Source: JAODBJ01 sp963782465 (GTDB lineage: Bacteria > Actinomycetota > Acidimicrobiia > IMCC26256 > PALSA-610). Taken from it: a stretch of 64,000 nt of DNA. The stretch lies in assembly GCA_963782465.1 (NCBI GenBank), contig CAWAJR010000005.1, positions 868,001 through 932,000 of the forward strand, given 5' to 3'. Positions 43,911-52,783 of the stretch are shown piece after piece (position 1 is the first letter of the stretch; each line of letters begins with the position of its first letter). Below the pieces are notes generated by a model. It searched no databases, was not told where the DNA came from, and saw only the letters and a program-made list of their open reading frames with translations. The position numbers and the translations under genes were made by a program.

Positions 43911-45274
43911 GTGGCCGCTGGTTGCTCCGCGGGTGCGCGTACGTCGCCACGTTCGACGACGACGGGCACGAGTACCGCGACGCCGACGTACTGGTCGACG
44001 GCGCGACGATCGTCGCGGTGGGGCCGCGGCTCGACGCGGCCGGGTGCGATCGGGTGGTCGACGGTTCCGGCCTGGTCGTATTGCCCGGGTTGGTGAACGC
44101 GCACCAGCACCTCTACCAGGGCGCCCTGCGCGCCATCCCGCAACTCGAACGGGCGTTGATCGGGCCGTGGCTCCGGGAGCTCGGCGCGATCGTCAAGGCG
44201 TGGTGGGAGGCGGGACGGTTCGAGCCCGGCGCGGTCGAGGCGATCGCGACCGCGGTGCTCACCGAGTCGCTGCTCGGCGGGGTGACGACGGTCGCCGACC
44301 AGCACTACTTCCATCCGGCCGGCCCGACCCGCCCCTACGTGGAGGCGACGATCGCCGCGGCCGGAAGGGTCGGCGTGCGACTGCACGCGTGCCGGGGAAC
44401 GCTCACGCTCGGTCCCGACCCGTCGGTGGTGCAAACGGTCGACGAAGTCGTGCGCCATAGCGAAGCGTTGATCGTCGCGCATCACGACCCCGCCCCCGGC
44501 GCGCGAGTGCGGGTCGCGCTCGCGCCCTGCGGCGTGCACGTCGACGAACTCGCGCTGTTCGACGAACTCGCCGCGCTGGCCGCCGATCACGGCGGCGTGC
44601 GCCTGCACACCCATCTCTACGAGCACGTCGACACCGAAGCGGCCTTCGAACGCTACGGCCGGTCGCCCTGGGAGTTGCTGGTCGCGCACGGGTGGGCGCA
44701 GCCGCGTACCTGGCTCGCGCACTGCGCCGATGTCCCGCGCCACGAACTCGCGGCGATGGCAGACGCCGGGGTCGGTATCGCCCACCTGGTCGCGCCCGAC
44801 CTGCGCATGGGATGGGGCGTCGCGCCGGTGCGCGACATGCTCGACGCGGGGATCGCGGTCGGGTTCGGCACGACGGGCTCGGCGTCGAACGACGGCGCGA
44901 ACCTCTTGGGCGACCTGCGTCTCGCCGCGCTCGTGCACCGGACGCGCGACGGCGACGACCCGTCGCGCTGGCTCGACGCCCGCACGTTGCTGCACATGGC
45001 GACGCGCGGCGGTGCCGCGTGCCTGGGCCGCGACGATCTCGGTGCGCTCGCGGCAGGGATGCAGGCCGACATCGCGGCGTGGGACCTTCGCCGCGTCGAC
45101 CGCATCGGCGTGCACGACCCGATCGCGGGGTTGTTGCTCACCGGCTTGTCGAGCGCGGCGAGCTTCGTCGCGGTCGGCGGCGAGGTCCTGGTCGAGGACG
45201 GCGCGGCGGTGACCCTCGACGTCGATGCGATCGCGGCCGGGGCGCGCGCCGCGGTGCCGCCGCTACCGGGTTGA
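43907..45274 (+). CDS. Amidohydrolase, 8-oxoguanine deaminase-like, with altered metal site
   Basis: 455 residues. It follows the AtzA/8-oxoguanine deaminase fold with HQH (66-68), HTHLYEH (234-240) and AHC (271-273). However, the motif normally G(T/V)DGSASND reads GTTGSASND: the metal-binding Asp is Thr323. The normal HCPSSN motif is also changed to HLVAPD. It may use another metal ligand, have lost hydrolysis, or act on a different substrate. GTG start overlaps the upstream amidohydrolase (GTGA). Confidence 0.85.
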   Translation: MSGRWLLRGCAYVATFDDDGHEYRDADVLVDGATIVAVGPRLDAAGCDRVVDGSGLVVLPGLVNAHQHLYQGALRAIPQLERALIGPWLRELGAIVKAWWEAGRFEPGAVEAIATAVLTESLLGGVTTVADQHYFHPAGPTRPYVEATIAAAGRVGVRLHACRGTLTLGPDPSVVQTVDEVVRHSEALIVAHHDPAPGARVRVALAPCGVHVDELALFDELAALAADHGGVRLHTHLYEHVDTEAAFERYGRSPWELLVAHGWAQPRTWLAHCADVPRHELAAMADAGVGIAHLVAPDLRMGWGVAPVRDMLDAGIAVGFGTTGSASNDGANLLGDLRLAALVHRTRDGDDPSRWLDARTLLHMATRGGAACLGRDDLGALAAGMQADIAAWDLRRVDRIGVHDPIAGLLLTGLSSAASFVAVGGEVLVEDGAAVTLDVDAIAAGARAAVPPLPG

Positions 45275-45311
45275 ACGGGCGTCGGGGCGGTCGGGCCGAG
45301 CCCGGTCGCGT

Positions 45312-47645
45312 TCACACCGGCAGCCCGAACGTGGCCGGGTCGGGTTGCGCGCCGGCACCGCGGAGAAGGGCGCGGAGATGGTGTGCGTGCAGCCGCGTCG
45401 AAGTGATCGCAACGCCGAGGGGGGCCAGCGCGTCGGCGACCGCGCCGGCGAGCACGGCCGGCGCCGCGGTGATCGCCGCTTCGCCCGCGCCGCGGAACCC
45501 ACCCTCGACCCCGGAACGGGTCTCGCGGTGCACGACCCGCAACCGGGGTGCCTCGACCGCGGTCGGCACGGTGTAGTCGGCCAGTGTCGTGCACTGCGGT
45601 TGGCCGTCGGGCCCGTAGCGCGCCTCTTCGAAACACACCGCCCCGAGGCCTTGGGTGAAACCGCCCTGGTGCTGGCCCTCGACCACCATCGGGTTGATCA
45701 CCACGCCGCAGTCGCTGACGATCACCGCGTCGAGCACCCGCACGTCGCCGGTCGCGGGGAACACCTCGACTGCGACCGCGGTCATGTGCGACGCGAACGT
45801 CTCGTCGAAGTTGGTGTGCCCGGCGGCGTCGGGGACGGGGATGGTGCGCCCCGGCGTGTAGCAAACGGTCGCGCTCAGGCCCGGTTCGACGCCGGGCGGG
45901 AGGCGATGGGTGTGCCACCACGCTTCGGCCGCGACCGCTTCGAGGGTCGGTGCGCTCCCCATGTGCTCGGCGATCGCGACGACCTTCTCGCGGACACGGC
46001 CGGCTGCGATCCGGGCCGCACCGCCCGCCATCACCGCGGTCCGGCTGCCCCATGTCCCCATGCCGTAGGGGAGCGCGGCGGTGTCGCCGTCGCGCACGTC
46101 GACCCGGTCGACCGTGGTTCCGAGCGCTTCGGCGACGATCTGCGCGAGGACCGTCTCGTGCGACTGCCCCTGCGACTTCGACCCGACCGTCACCGTCACG
46201 TTGCCGTCGGGGAGCACCGACACGGTCGCGCTCTCGTAGGAGCCGAAGCGGCCGGCGACGCCGTATTGCGTCGGTGCGGTGCCCTGCACGAGCGTCGACA
46301 GGCCGATGCCGACGGCGCGGCCCGCGGCTCGCATCGTGGCCTGCCGTTCGCGCCAGGCCGGGTAGTCGAATTCGGTGAGCAACTGGTCGAGTTGCGGGCC
46401 GAGCGGCCCGACGTCGATGCGCGCGCCGCCGGGCGCGATGTACGGCCTCGGCGTGTCGGGGAGCAGGTTCCGGCGGCGCACCTCGGCGGGATCGAGACCG
46501 AGATCGGCCGCGACGAGGTCCATGACGCGTTCGGTCGTGAAGTGCGCCTGCGGTTGGCCGAACCCGCGGTACGCGCCGACCGGGCACGTCGTGGTCGCGA
46601 CGCACGACAGCTCCCATCCGAACTGCTCGATCGCGTAGCCGCCGCTGAGGGCACCGACGGTGACGAGCGAAGGCCCGATGCCGGAGAAGTAGAGGACCGG
46701 GTTGCCGATGTCGGAGACGATCCGCACCGACAGCGCGAGCACCTTCCCGTCGTCGTCGTACGCGAACGTCGCGTCGTGCACCTGCGGCCGTGAATGCACC
46801 GACGCGGTGAGCGCCTCGGTACGGTCCTCGCTCCAGCGCACCGCGTGCCCGGTGAGACGCGCCAGCAAGGCGACGAGGCATTCTTCGCGGGTGAAGTGCT
46901 GCTTGTTGCCGAACCCGCCGCCGATGTCGGGCGCGACGACGCGCACCTCGCGCTCCGACAGCCCGCACACCTCCGCGATGACGGTACGCAGCTGGTGCGG
47001 TTGCTGCTGCGACGCGAACACGGTGAGGTACCCGGTGGCCGGGTCGACCGAAGCCTGCGCGCCGTGCCCTTCGAGCGGGAGGGCGCACACCCGATGGTTC
47101 TCGAACCGTTCGGTTCGTACGTGGGGCGCGTTCTCGATCGTCGCGGCGAGGTCGTCGGTGGCGTGTTCGAGGTGCAGGAACTCGTTCGTGCCCCATTCGG
47201 GGTAGAGGAGCGGCGCGCCGGGCGCGAGCGCCGTGAGCGCGTCGACGACGAGTGGGAGCTCGTCGTAGTCGACGTCGAGCAGGTCGAGGGCGTCCTCGGC
47301 GATCGCGCGCGATGTCGCGACCACCGCAACGAGCGGGTCGCCGACGAAGCGCACCACCTCTTGCGCGAGCACGCTCCACGAAAGTGGCTGCACGCCGGGG
47401 ATGGGCAGCAGATGGGTCATGGGACGGGCGCCGGCCGCGTCGAGGTCGGCCTGGGTGACGACCGCGATCACGCCCGGGAGTGCGCGCGCCGCGGCGGTGT
47501 CGATCGTGCGGATACGCGCGTGCGCGACCGGGCTGCGCCACAAGGCAACGTGGCCCAGGCCGGCGACGTCGTGGTCGGCGAGGTAGCGACCCCGACCGGT
47601 GAGGAAGCGGGCGTCTTCGCGGCGGAGGGTGCGGCTCCCGATCAT
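45312..47645 (-). CDS. Xanthine dehydrogenase/CO-dehydrogenase-type molybdenum subunit (set 2)
   Basis: 777 residues. Motifs: GGGFGNKQHFTREE, GAYRGFGQPQ (Moco loop), SKSQGQSHETV and the catalytic GVEGGFRGAGEAA near the C-terminus. The AYxCSFR motif of true CO dehydrogenase is absent, so an N-heterocycle or aldehyde hydroxylase is likelier. ATG 47645 overlaps the FeS gene stop (ATGA). It ends the operon with the amidohydrolase at 49018. Confidence 0.9.
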   Translation of the reverse strand: MIGSRTLRREDARFLTGRGRYLADHDVAGLGHVALWRSPVAHARIRTIDTAAARALPGVIAVVTQADLDAAGARPMTHLLPIPGVQPLSWSVLAQEVVRFVGDPLVAVVATSRAIAEDALDLLDVDYDELPLVVDALTALAPGAPLLYPEWGTNEFLHLEHATDDLAATIENAPHVRTERFENHRVCALPLEGHGAQASVDPATGYLTVFASQQQPHQLRTVIAEVCGLSEREVRVVAPDIGGGFGNKQHFTREECLVALLARLTGHAVRWSEDRTEALTASVHSRPQVHDATFAYDDDGKVLALSVRIVSDIGNPVLYFSGIGPSLVTVGALSGGYAIEQFGWELSCVATTTCPVGAYRGFGQPQAHFTTERVMDLVAADLGLDPAEVRRRNLLPDTPRPYIAPGGARIDVGPLGPQLDQLLTEFDYPAWRERQATMRAAGRAVGIGLSTLVQGTAPTQYGVAGRFGSYESATVSVLPDGNVTVTVGSKSQGQSHETVLAQIVAEALGTTVDRVDVRDGDTAALPYGMGTWGSRTAVMAGGAARIAAGRVREKVVAIAEHMGSAPTLEAVAAEAWWHTHRLPPGVEPGLSATVCYTPGRTIPVPDAAGHTNFDETFASHMTAVAVEVFPATGDVRVLDAVIVSDCGVVINPMVVEGQHQGGFTQGLGAVCFEEARYGPDGQPQCTTLADYTVPTAVEAPRLRVVHRETRSGVEGGFRGAGEAAITAAPAVLAGAVADALAPLGVAITSTRLHAHHLRALLRGAGAQPDPATFGLPV

Positions 47646-48115
47646 GGGGCCGGGCGTGGTTCGGTGAGCGAGCAGACCGCGTCGACAATGCCGGCGTAGC
47701 CGGTGCAGCGGCAGAGGTTCCCGGCGAGGGCTTCCCGCACCTCGTCTTCGGTCGCGTTCGGGTTGCGGGCGAGCAGGTCGATCGCGGTGAGCACCATCGC
47801 CGGCGTGCAGAAGCCGCACTGCAGTGCGTGGTGCGCGCGGAACGCCACTTGCACCGGGTGGAGGTCGCCGGGCGTGCCGAACGCTTCGATGGTCTGCACC
47901 TTGCGGCCCGCGCATTGCACCGCGAAGAGCAGGCACGCCCGCACCGGGGTGCCGTCGACGAGCACGGTGCACGCGCCGCACGCGCCGTGCTCGCAGCCCG
48001 CGTGCGCGCCGGTGAGGCCGAACTGTGTGCGGACGACGTCGAGCAGGGTGTCGCGCGGCTCCACCTCGACCTCGGCGCCGTCGCCGTTGAGCTCGAACTT
48101 CACCACGTGCCTCAC
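47642..48115 (-). CDS. [2Fe-2S] subunit of molybdenum hydroxylase (set 2)
   Basis: 157 residues. Cluster motifs CEHGACGACTVLVDG with RACLLF, and CGFCTPAM with CRCTGY. The start is GTG 48115, inside a GTGA overlap with the FAD subunit gene. Electron transfer role as in set 1. Confidence 0.95.
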   Translation of the reverse strand: MRHVVKFELNGDGAEVEVEPRDTLLDVVRTQFGLTGAHAGCEHGACGACTVLVDGTPVRACLLFAVQCAGRKVQTIEAFGTPGDLHPVQVAFRAHHALQCGFCTPAMVLTAIDLLARNPNATEDEVREALAGNLCRCTGYAGIVDAVCSLTEPRPAP

Positions 48116-48993
48116 GCCGCGACCCCGTCCCGGCGGGGCTCGGCTCGCCGGGCGTTCGTGAACGCCTCCCGCACCGCCGAGGCGGCCAGCAGGCCCGCGA
48201 GTTGGGCGCGGTCGTCGTCGCCGGCGATCGCGCGCGCGACCGCTCCGGCAACCGACCGGAGCAACGGGCCGGTCGGCTCGGCGGCGCCCGGTACGCCGGC
48301 ATCGCGGAGCGCGTCACGAAGATCGACGGGCGTGGACGCGACCCCGCACGCCGCGGCGCGGGCGCGCGCGCACGTTCCGCCGTCGTCGAGTTCCAGCGCG
48401 ACCGCGACCCCGGCGGTCGCGAAATCGCCCGCGCGCGGTGCCCACTCGTGGAACGCCGCACCGTGGCACCGGTCGGGAACGGCAACGTCGATACCGACCA
48501 CGAGTTCGTCGGGCGCGAGGGCGGTGGTGAAGAAACCGTCGAAGAAACCGGCCGCCGCGATCGTGCGCGCGCCCGAGGCGCCCTGCACCTCCACCACCGC
48601 GTCGAGCGCGACGAGCGCGGCCGGGATCTCCGCGGCCGGGTCGGCGTGGGCGATCGAACCGCCGAGCGTGCCGCGAGCGCGGATCGCGGGATGCCCGATC
48701 AGCCTTGCGGCCGCGGCGAGCAGCGGCGCGCGCGACGACACCGTCGGATCGTGTTCGAGGCGCGAGTGGCGGACCAGACCACCGAGTCGCACGCCGGTAC
48801 CGGCGAACTCCACGACATCGAGCGGGAGATCGTTCACGTCGACCAGCAGCGTCGGGCGGGCGAGGCGCAGCGCCATGAGCGGGACGAGGCTCTGCCCACC
48901 GGCGAGCACCTTCGCGTCGTCATCGGTGCGGAGCGCGTCGAGCGCGTCGGCGACCTGCTCGACGTGCACGTATTCGAAGGGCGCAGGCTTCAC
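48112..48993 (-). CDS. FAD subunit of molybdenum hydroxylase (set 2, CoxM-like)
   Basis: 293 residues. FAD motifs VLAGGQSLVPLMALRLARP and GTLGGSIAHADPAAEIPA are closer to CoxM than to the set 1 subunit, so the two sets are not recent duplicates. It lies 24 bp after the amidohydrolase gene, and is probably co-transcribed with it. Confidence 0.92.
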   Translation of the reverse strand: MKPAPFEYVHVEQVADALDALRTDDDAKVLAGGQSLVPLMALRLARPTLLVDVNDLPLDVVEFAGTGVRLGGLVRHSRLEHDPTVSSRAPLLAAAARLIGHPAIRARGTLGGSIAHADPAAEIPAALVALDAVVEVQGASGARTIAAAGFFDGFFTTALAPDELVVGIDVAVPDRCHGAAFHEWAPRAGDFATAGVAVALELDDGGTCARARAAACGVASTPVDLRDALRDAGVPGAAEPTGPLLRSVAGAVARAIAGDDDRAQLAGLLAASAVREAFTNARRAEPRRDGVAA

Positions 48994-49017
48994 CGCCGCC
49001 GCCTCACCGGTACCGGT

Positions 49018-50199
49018 TCAGGCGAGCGCCGGCGCGAAATCGGCGACCGGCGTCGCATCGATCCACAACCCGGCGCGCAGGCAACCGACCGGCACGAGCC
49101 GCTGCGGCGCGTCGATCGATTCGAAGCCGTCCGACAGGGGAACCGGGCCTTCCTCGACTCGCAGCACGCTCACGTCGGCCACCCGGCCCGGTTCGAGGGA
49201 ACCGAGTTCGGCCTCACGATGCACGACGCGGGCCGGGTTCTGTGTCGCCATCGCGATCACGTCGGGGAGCGCGACGCCGAGCGCCCAGATCTTGCTCATC
49301 GTCTCGGGCAACGACACGACCGGCGCGTCGACGTTGAACACGTTGAGGTCGGTGGAGATCGTCGTCGGCATGAAGCCCTGCTCGAACAGTGCGCGCGCGG
49401 TGGCGAAACGGAAGTCGGTGCCCGAATGGCCGACGTCGAGACAGACCCCGCGCTCGACTGCATCACGGAACTGCCCGGTGACCTTGCCGTCGGTGCCGAG
49501 CACACCCGACGCCCCGCGGAACGCGTGGGTGATCACGTCGCCACCGCGCAACGCCTCGAGGAGATCGGAGGTGGGGATCGTCGGGGTGAACGGGAAGCGC
49601 CCGAGATGCACCATCACCGGTCGCGCACCCGCCGCGGCCTGCCCGGCGGCGAGGAACGGTGACGAGTGCGGGTCGGTCGTGTAGCAGGCCCGCACCTTCA
49701 TCCCGATCACGACGTCGGCGTTGGCCTCGACCGCGGCGATGGCCGATTCGGTGTCGAGGTTGCGCTCGTCGTTCGCGATCTCGAGCTTGTGGCAGATGAA
49801 GTCTTTGGTCGCGAAGTAGATCTGGTTCGGGTCCATGAACGCCAGTACCCGGGTGCGTACGGCGGGATCGTCGATCCAGCGGCGGGCCAGCCCGAAGGTT
49901 GCAACACCGCTCGTGCCGCCGTCGATCACGGTCGTCACCGCCGTCTCGACACCGACCCGGTCGGGATGGAGGCAGAAATCTCCCAGGCCCGGGTACACGT
50001 GGACGTGCAGGTCGATCAGGCCGGGGGTGACGATGCACCCGCCGGCATCGCGCACTGCGACCTCGCCCCCGGCGGCGCCGGCCGCGAGGTCGGGGCCGAC
50101 CTCGACGATGCGGCCGTCGCGCACGAGGACGTCGGCGACCCGGTCGATCCCTCGCGCCGGGTCGATCACCCGGCCGCCCTGCAGGAGCGTGTTCAACAC
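49018..50199 (-). CDS. Amidohydrolase/deacetylase (dihydroorotase-like)
   Basis: 393 residues. Metal motif LIDLHVHVYPGLGD near 72-85; a Lys/Cys-rich central part (VVIGMKVRACYT) may hold a carbamylated Lys (GMK), HAFRGASG and DVGHSGTDFRF supply further ligands. It resembles dihydroorotase-like enzymes that act on cyclic amides. The GTG start lies inside an island operator (50192-50208), and TAGCTT (50207-50212, minus strand) is 8 bases upstream, so the mRNA may be leaderless. Confidence 0.85.
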   Translation of the reverse strand: MLNTLLQGGRVIDPARGIDRVADVLVRDGRIVEVGPDLAAGAAGGEVAVRDAGGCIVTPGLIDLHVHVYPGLGDFCLHPDRVGVETAVTTVIDGGTSGVATFGLARRWIDDPAVRTRVLAFMDPNQIYFATKDFICHKLEIANDERNLDTESAIAAVEANADVVIGMKVRACYTTDPHSSPFLAAGQAAAGARPVMVHLGRFPFTPTIPTSDLLEALRGGDVITHAFRGASGVLGTDGKVTGQFRDAVERGVCLDVGHSGTDFRFATARALFEQGFMPTTISTDLNVFNVDAPVVSLPETMSKIWALGVALPDVIAMATQNPARVVHREAELGSLEPGRVADVSVLRVEEGPVPLSDGFESIDAPQRLVPVGCLRAGLWIDATPVADFAPALA

Positions 50200-50208
50200 T
50201 TTGTTGAA
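50192..50208 (-). promoter_or_regulatory. Island operator overlapping the start of the amidohydrolase gene
   Basis: TTCAACA-CTT-TGTTGAA, a perfect copy of the consensus. It covers the GTG start codon at 50197-50199 and part of the putative -10 TAGCTT, so binding would block initiation directly. Confidence 0.75.
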
Positions 50209-50209
50209 G

Positions 50210-51298
50210 CTACGGCATCCGTGTTTCGGGCACGTTACGTGCCGGTCGCGGGCCGTGGCCCGTCGCACCGCCGACGATCTCGCGCAGCATCCGTCGGTAC
50301 TCGACCGTCCCCGCGTCGGCTTTCGTGTGCACTTCGGCCGGGAGGAAGAGCGGCACGTTCGGATCGTCCATCAACTCGAGGATCGAGAGGTCCTCCTCGC
50401 CGACGGCGGCCTGGAAGCGCCGGGCGCGCTCGATCAGCGCGGGGTCGTGGCCCAGGTCGTTGTACGCGTGGACGATCCACCAAGTGGTGCGGTCGTCGAC
50501 TTCGGGACGGCAGAACGACCAGACGACATTGATGCTCGGCACCGGTGCCTGCTCGAGCGTCAAGGTCAGCGCGACCGCGAACGGTGCCGCGACCGTGTAC
50601 TCGTACCGCATGTCGACGGTTCCGCTCACCTGCGGTGCCGCCGAACGCCGGGTCGTGTACTGGCGGAGCACACTGCCGTCGCGCGACACCGACAGCACCG
50701 GGCGGCCGTCGTCGTCGGCACCGAAGGTGGCCCGGTGCAGGAACGGGAAATGCGCGACGTCGAGGAAGTTGTCGGTGATTATCGACGCGCCGGCGCGGGT
50801 GGTGAACGGCCCGGCGACGAAGGTGTCGAACTCCGGGTCGAGGTAGTGGCGATCGTCGAGCAGCGGGCCGCGCGGCGCGCCGGGCGCATTCGGTGCGATC
50901 CACACCAGGCCGAACCTGACCTCTACCGCGGCGGTCGCGACGTGCGCCCGCGGCGGGATCGGCACCTCCGGGTCGAGCGCCGGTATCGCCACGCACCGGC
51001 CGCAACCGTCGAAGCGGTACCCGTGGTACCGGCACTCGAGCGCGGCGCGGTTGCCGTGCTCGACGATGCGGCCCGCCGACAACGGCACGAGCCGGTGCGG
51101 GCACCGGTCGGCCAGCGCCGTCAACCGGCCGCCGAGGCGCACGATCGCCCACGGTTCGCCGAGCAACACCACCCGGAGCGGGCGGTCGGCCGGCACGTCG
51201 GCCTCGAGCGCGACGGGGTGCCAGTAGTGGCGCAGCTTCGGGTGCGTGTTGCGTAGGGTCTGGACCGCACCAGGGCCGCCGCGATCGACCGCGGGCAC
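50210..51298 (-). CDS. Rieske oxygenase, alpha subunit (copy 1)
   Basis: 362 residues. Rieske cluster CPHRLVPLSAGRIV...CRYHGYRF near 65-95, and the mononuclear-iron motif DNFLDVAHFPFLH. It resembles vanillate O-demethylase/N-demethylase-type oxygenases rather than ring dihydroxylases. GTG 51298 sits just 1 bp after the stop of the paired AtzA-like amidohydrolase. It probably removes or hydroxylates an N- or O-substituent of the amidohydrolase's substrate. No reductase gene is near. Confidence 0.88.
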   Translation of the reverse strand: MPAVDRGGPGAVQTLRNTHPKLRHYWHPVALEADVPADRPLRVVLLGEPWAIVRLGGRLTALADRCPHRLVPLSAGRIVEHGNRAALECRYHGYRFDGCGRCVAIPALDPEVPIPPRAHVATAAVEVRFGLVWIAPNAPGAPRGPLLDDRHYLDPEFDTFVAGPFTTRAGASIITDNFLDVAHFPFLHRATFGADDDGRPVLSVSRDGSVLRQYTTRRSAAPQVSGTVDMRYEYTVAAPFAVALTLTLEQAPVPSINVVWSFCRPEVDDRTTWWIVHAYNDLGHDPALIERARRFQAAVGEEDLSILELMDDPNVPLFLPAEVHTKADAGTVEYRRMLREIVGGATGHGPRPARNVPETRMP

Positions 51299-51299
51299 G

Positions 51300-52679
51300 T
51301 CAGCCGGCCTGGATCCGGGCGCTGATCGTTCGATGACGGGCGAGCATCGCCTCGACGCCCGGCGCGGTGAGGTTCCCGTCTTCGACGACGACCTGCCCGG
51401 CGACGACGGTGTGGCGCGCGGCGAGCGGCCCGCACCGCAGCCAGGCCTCGACGGGGTCGCTCAGCGCGCCCGCGAACTCGACGCCGGTGAGCGGCCAGCA
51501 CACGAGGTCGCCCACGGCGCCGGGTGCGAGCACTCCCAGTTCGCCCTCGCGGCCCAAACACGCCGCCGATCCACGCGTCGCGATTTCGAGCGCGTCGCGC
51601 GCGCCCATCGACTGCGGGCCGAGCCGCATCCGACCGAGCAGCAGGGCATTGCGCGCTTCCATCCACAGCGACGCCGAGTCGGTCGAGGCCGACCCGTCGC
51701 AGCCGATACCCACCGGGACGCCGGCGGCGCGAAAGTCGTGCACCGGCGCGATGCCGCCGCCACCGATCATCATGTTGGAACTCGGGCAGTGGGCCACGCC
51801 GGTGCCCCAAACACCCATTCGTTTCACTTCGTCGTCGCTGGGATAGATGCAGTGCGCGACCCACGCGCGGTCGGTGCCCCACCCGACCTCTTCGAAATGC
51901 TCGATCGTGCGGCGCCCGAACGTCTCCGCGGCGTAGCGGTCTTCGTCGGGGTCCTCCGCGAGATGCGTGTGCAGGCGCACGTCGAGGCGTTCGGCCAACG
52001 CGGCCGTGTCGCGCATCAACTGCGGCGTGACGGAGAAGGGGGAGCACGGCGCGAGCGCGATGCGCACCATCGCGCCCCACGAACGGTCGTGGTGCGTCGC
52101 GACCAGCCGCTCGCTGTCGGCCAGGACCTCGTCGTCGTCCTGCACCACCGAATCGGGCGGGAGACCGCCGTCCTTCTCCGACAGGCTCATCGAGCCGCGG
52201 GTCGGGTGGAACCGCATCCCGAGTTCGGTCGCGGCCCGGATCTCGGCCCCGATGAGGTCGCCGGCACCGCGCGGGTGCACGTAGAGGTGGTCGGTGCTGG
52301 TCGTGCACCCTCCGAGCGCGAGTTCGGCCAGGCCGACCCACGCCGACACGTACGCAGCTTCCTCGTCGATCAGGCTCCAAAGGGGGTAGAGCGTCGAGAG
52401 CCACTGGAACAGGGTGCCGTTGACCACGGGCCGGAAGCTGCGGGTGAGGTTCTGGTAGATGTGATGGTGAGTGTTGATGAGACCCGGCGTGATCAGGCAG
52501 CCGTCGGCGCGCAGCCGTCGCCGTGCCGCCGGCATCGGGTCGGCGGCCCCGCCGATCGAGTGCACGAGGCCACCGTCGATCGCCAGCCAGCCCCCCGCGA
52601 TCTCCCGCCGTTCGTCGTCGACCGTCGCGACGAGGGTCGCGCCGGTCACCAGGAGATCGAGCACCGCCGGTTCGTTCAC
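51300..52679 (-). CDS. 8-oxoguanine deaminase/hydroxydechloroatrazine hydrolase-like amidohydrolase
   Basis: 459 residues. All catalytic features are intact: NTHHHIYQNLTR near 69-80, HTHLAEDPDED, WVAHCIYPS, GVAHCPSSNMM and metal Asp in GIGCDGSASTD. It deaminates an amino-purine or triazine-type ring. It is the first gene of a row continuing into the Rieske oxygenase. GTG 52679 is chosen by the domain boundary. Confidence 0.93.
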   Translation of the reverse strand: MNEPAVLDLLVTGATLVATVDDERREIAGGWLAIDGGLVHSIGGAADPMPAARRRLRADGCLITPGLINTHHHIYQNLTRSFRPVVNGTLFQWLSTLYPLWSLIDEEAAYVSAWVGLAELALGGCTTSTDHLYVHPRGAGDLIGAEIRAATELGMRFHPTRGSMSLSEKDGGLPPDSVVQDDDEVLADSERLVATHHDRSWGAMVRIALAPCSPFSVTPQLMRDTAALAERLDVRLHTHLAEDPDEDRYAAETFGRRTIEHFEEVGWGTDRAWVAHCIYPSDDEVKRMGVWGTGVAHCPSSNMMIGGGGIAPVHDFRAAGVPVGIGCDGSASTDSASLWMEARNALLLGRMRLGPQSMGARDALEIATRGSAACLGREGELGVLAPGAVGDLVCWPLTGVEFAGALSDPVEAWLRCGPLAARHTVVAGQVVVEDGNLTAPGVEAMLARHRTISARIQAG

Positions 52680-52765
52680 GCAAGGATGGGAGCGCGTGAC
52701 GCGGGCGCGCGGCAAGTCGTGGCGGCCATCGTTCACACGCCTGTGATGATTCCGAAAATGAATAC

Positions 52766-52782
52766 TCCAACAAGGCGTCGAA
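52766..52782 (+). promoter_or_regulatory. Imperfect island operator before the Fe/2OG oxygenase gene
   Basis: TCCAACA-AGG-CGTCGAA has three mismatches to TTCAACANNNTGTTGAA. It ends just before ATG 52784. AATACT (52761-52766) is a possible -10 box overlapping it. It could be coincidental. Confidence 0.3.
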
Positions 52783-52783
52783 G

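Noticed and set aside
45312..47645. True carbon monoxide dehydrogenase large subunit (coxL)
   Set aside because: The Moco loop reads GAYRGFGQPQ; the AYxCSFR motif of CO-oxidising enzymes is absent.
52733..52746. TCACACGCCTGTGA as a CRP-type site
   Set aside because: Spacing (4 bp between TCACA and TGTGA) does not fit the CRP consensus of 6-8 bp; no other copy noted.
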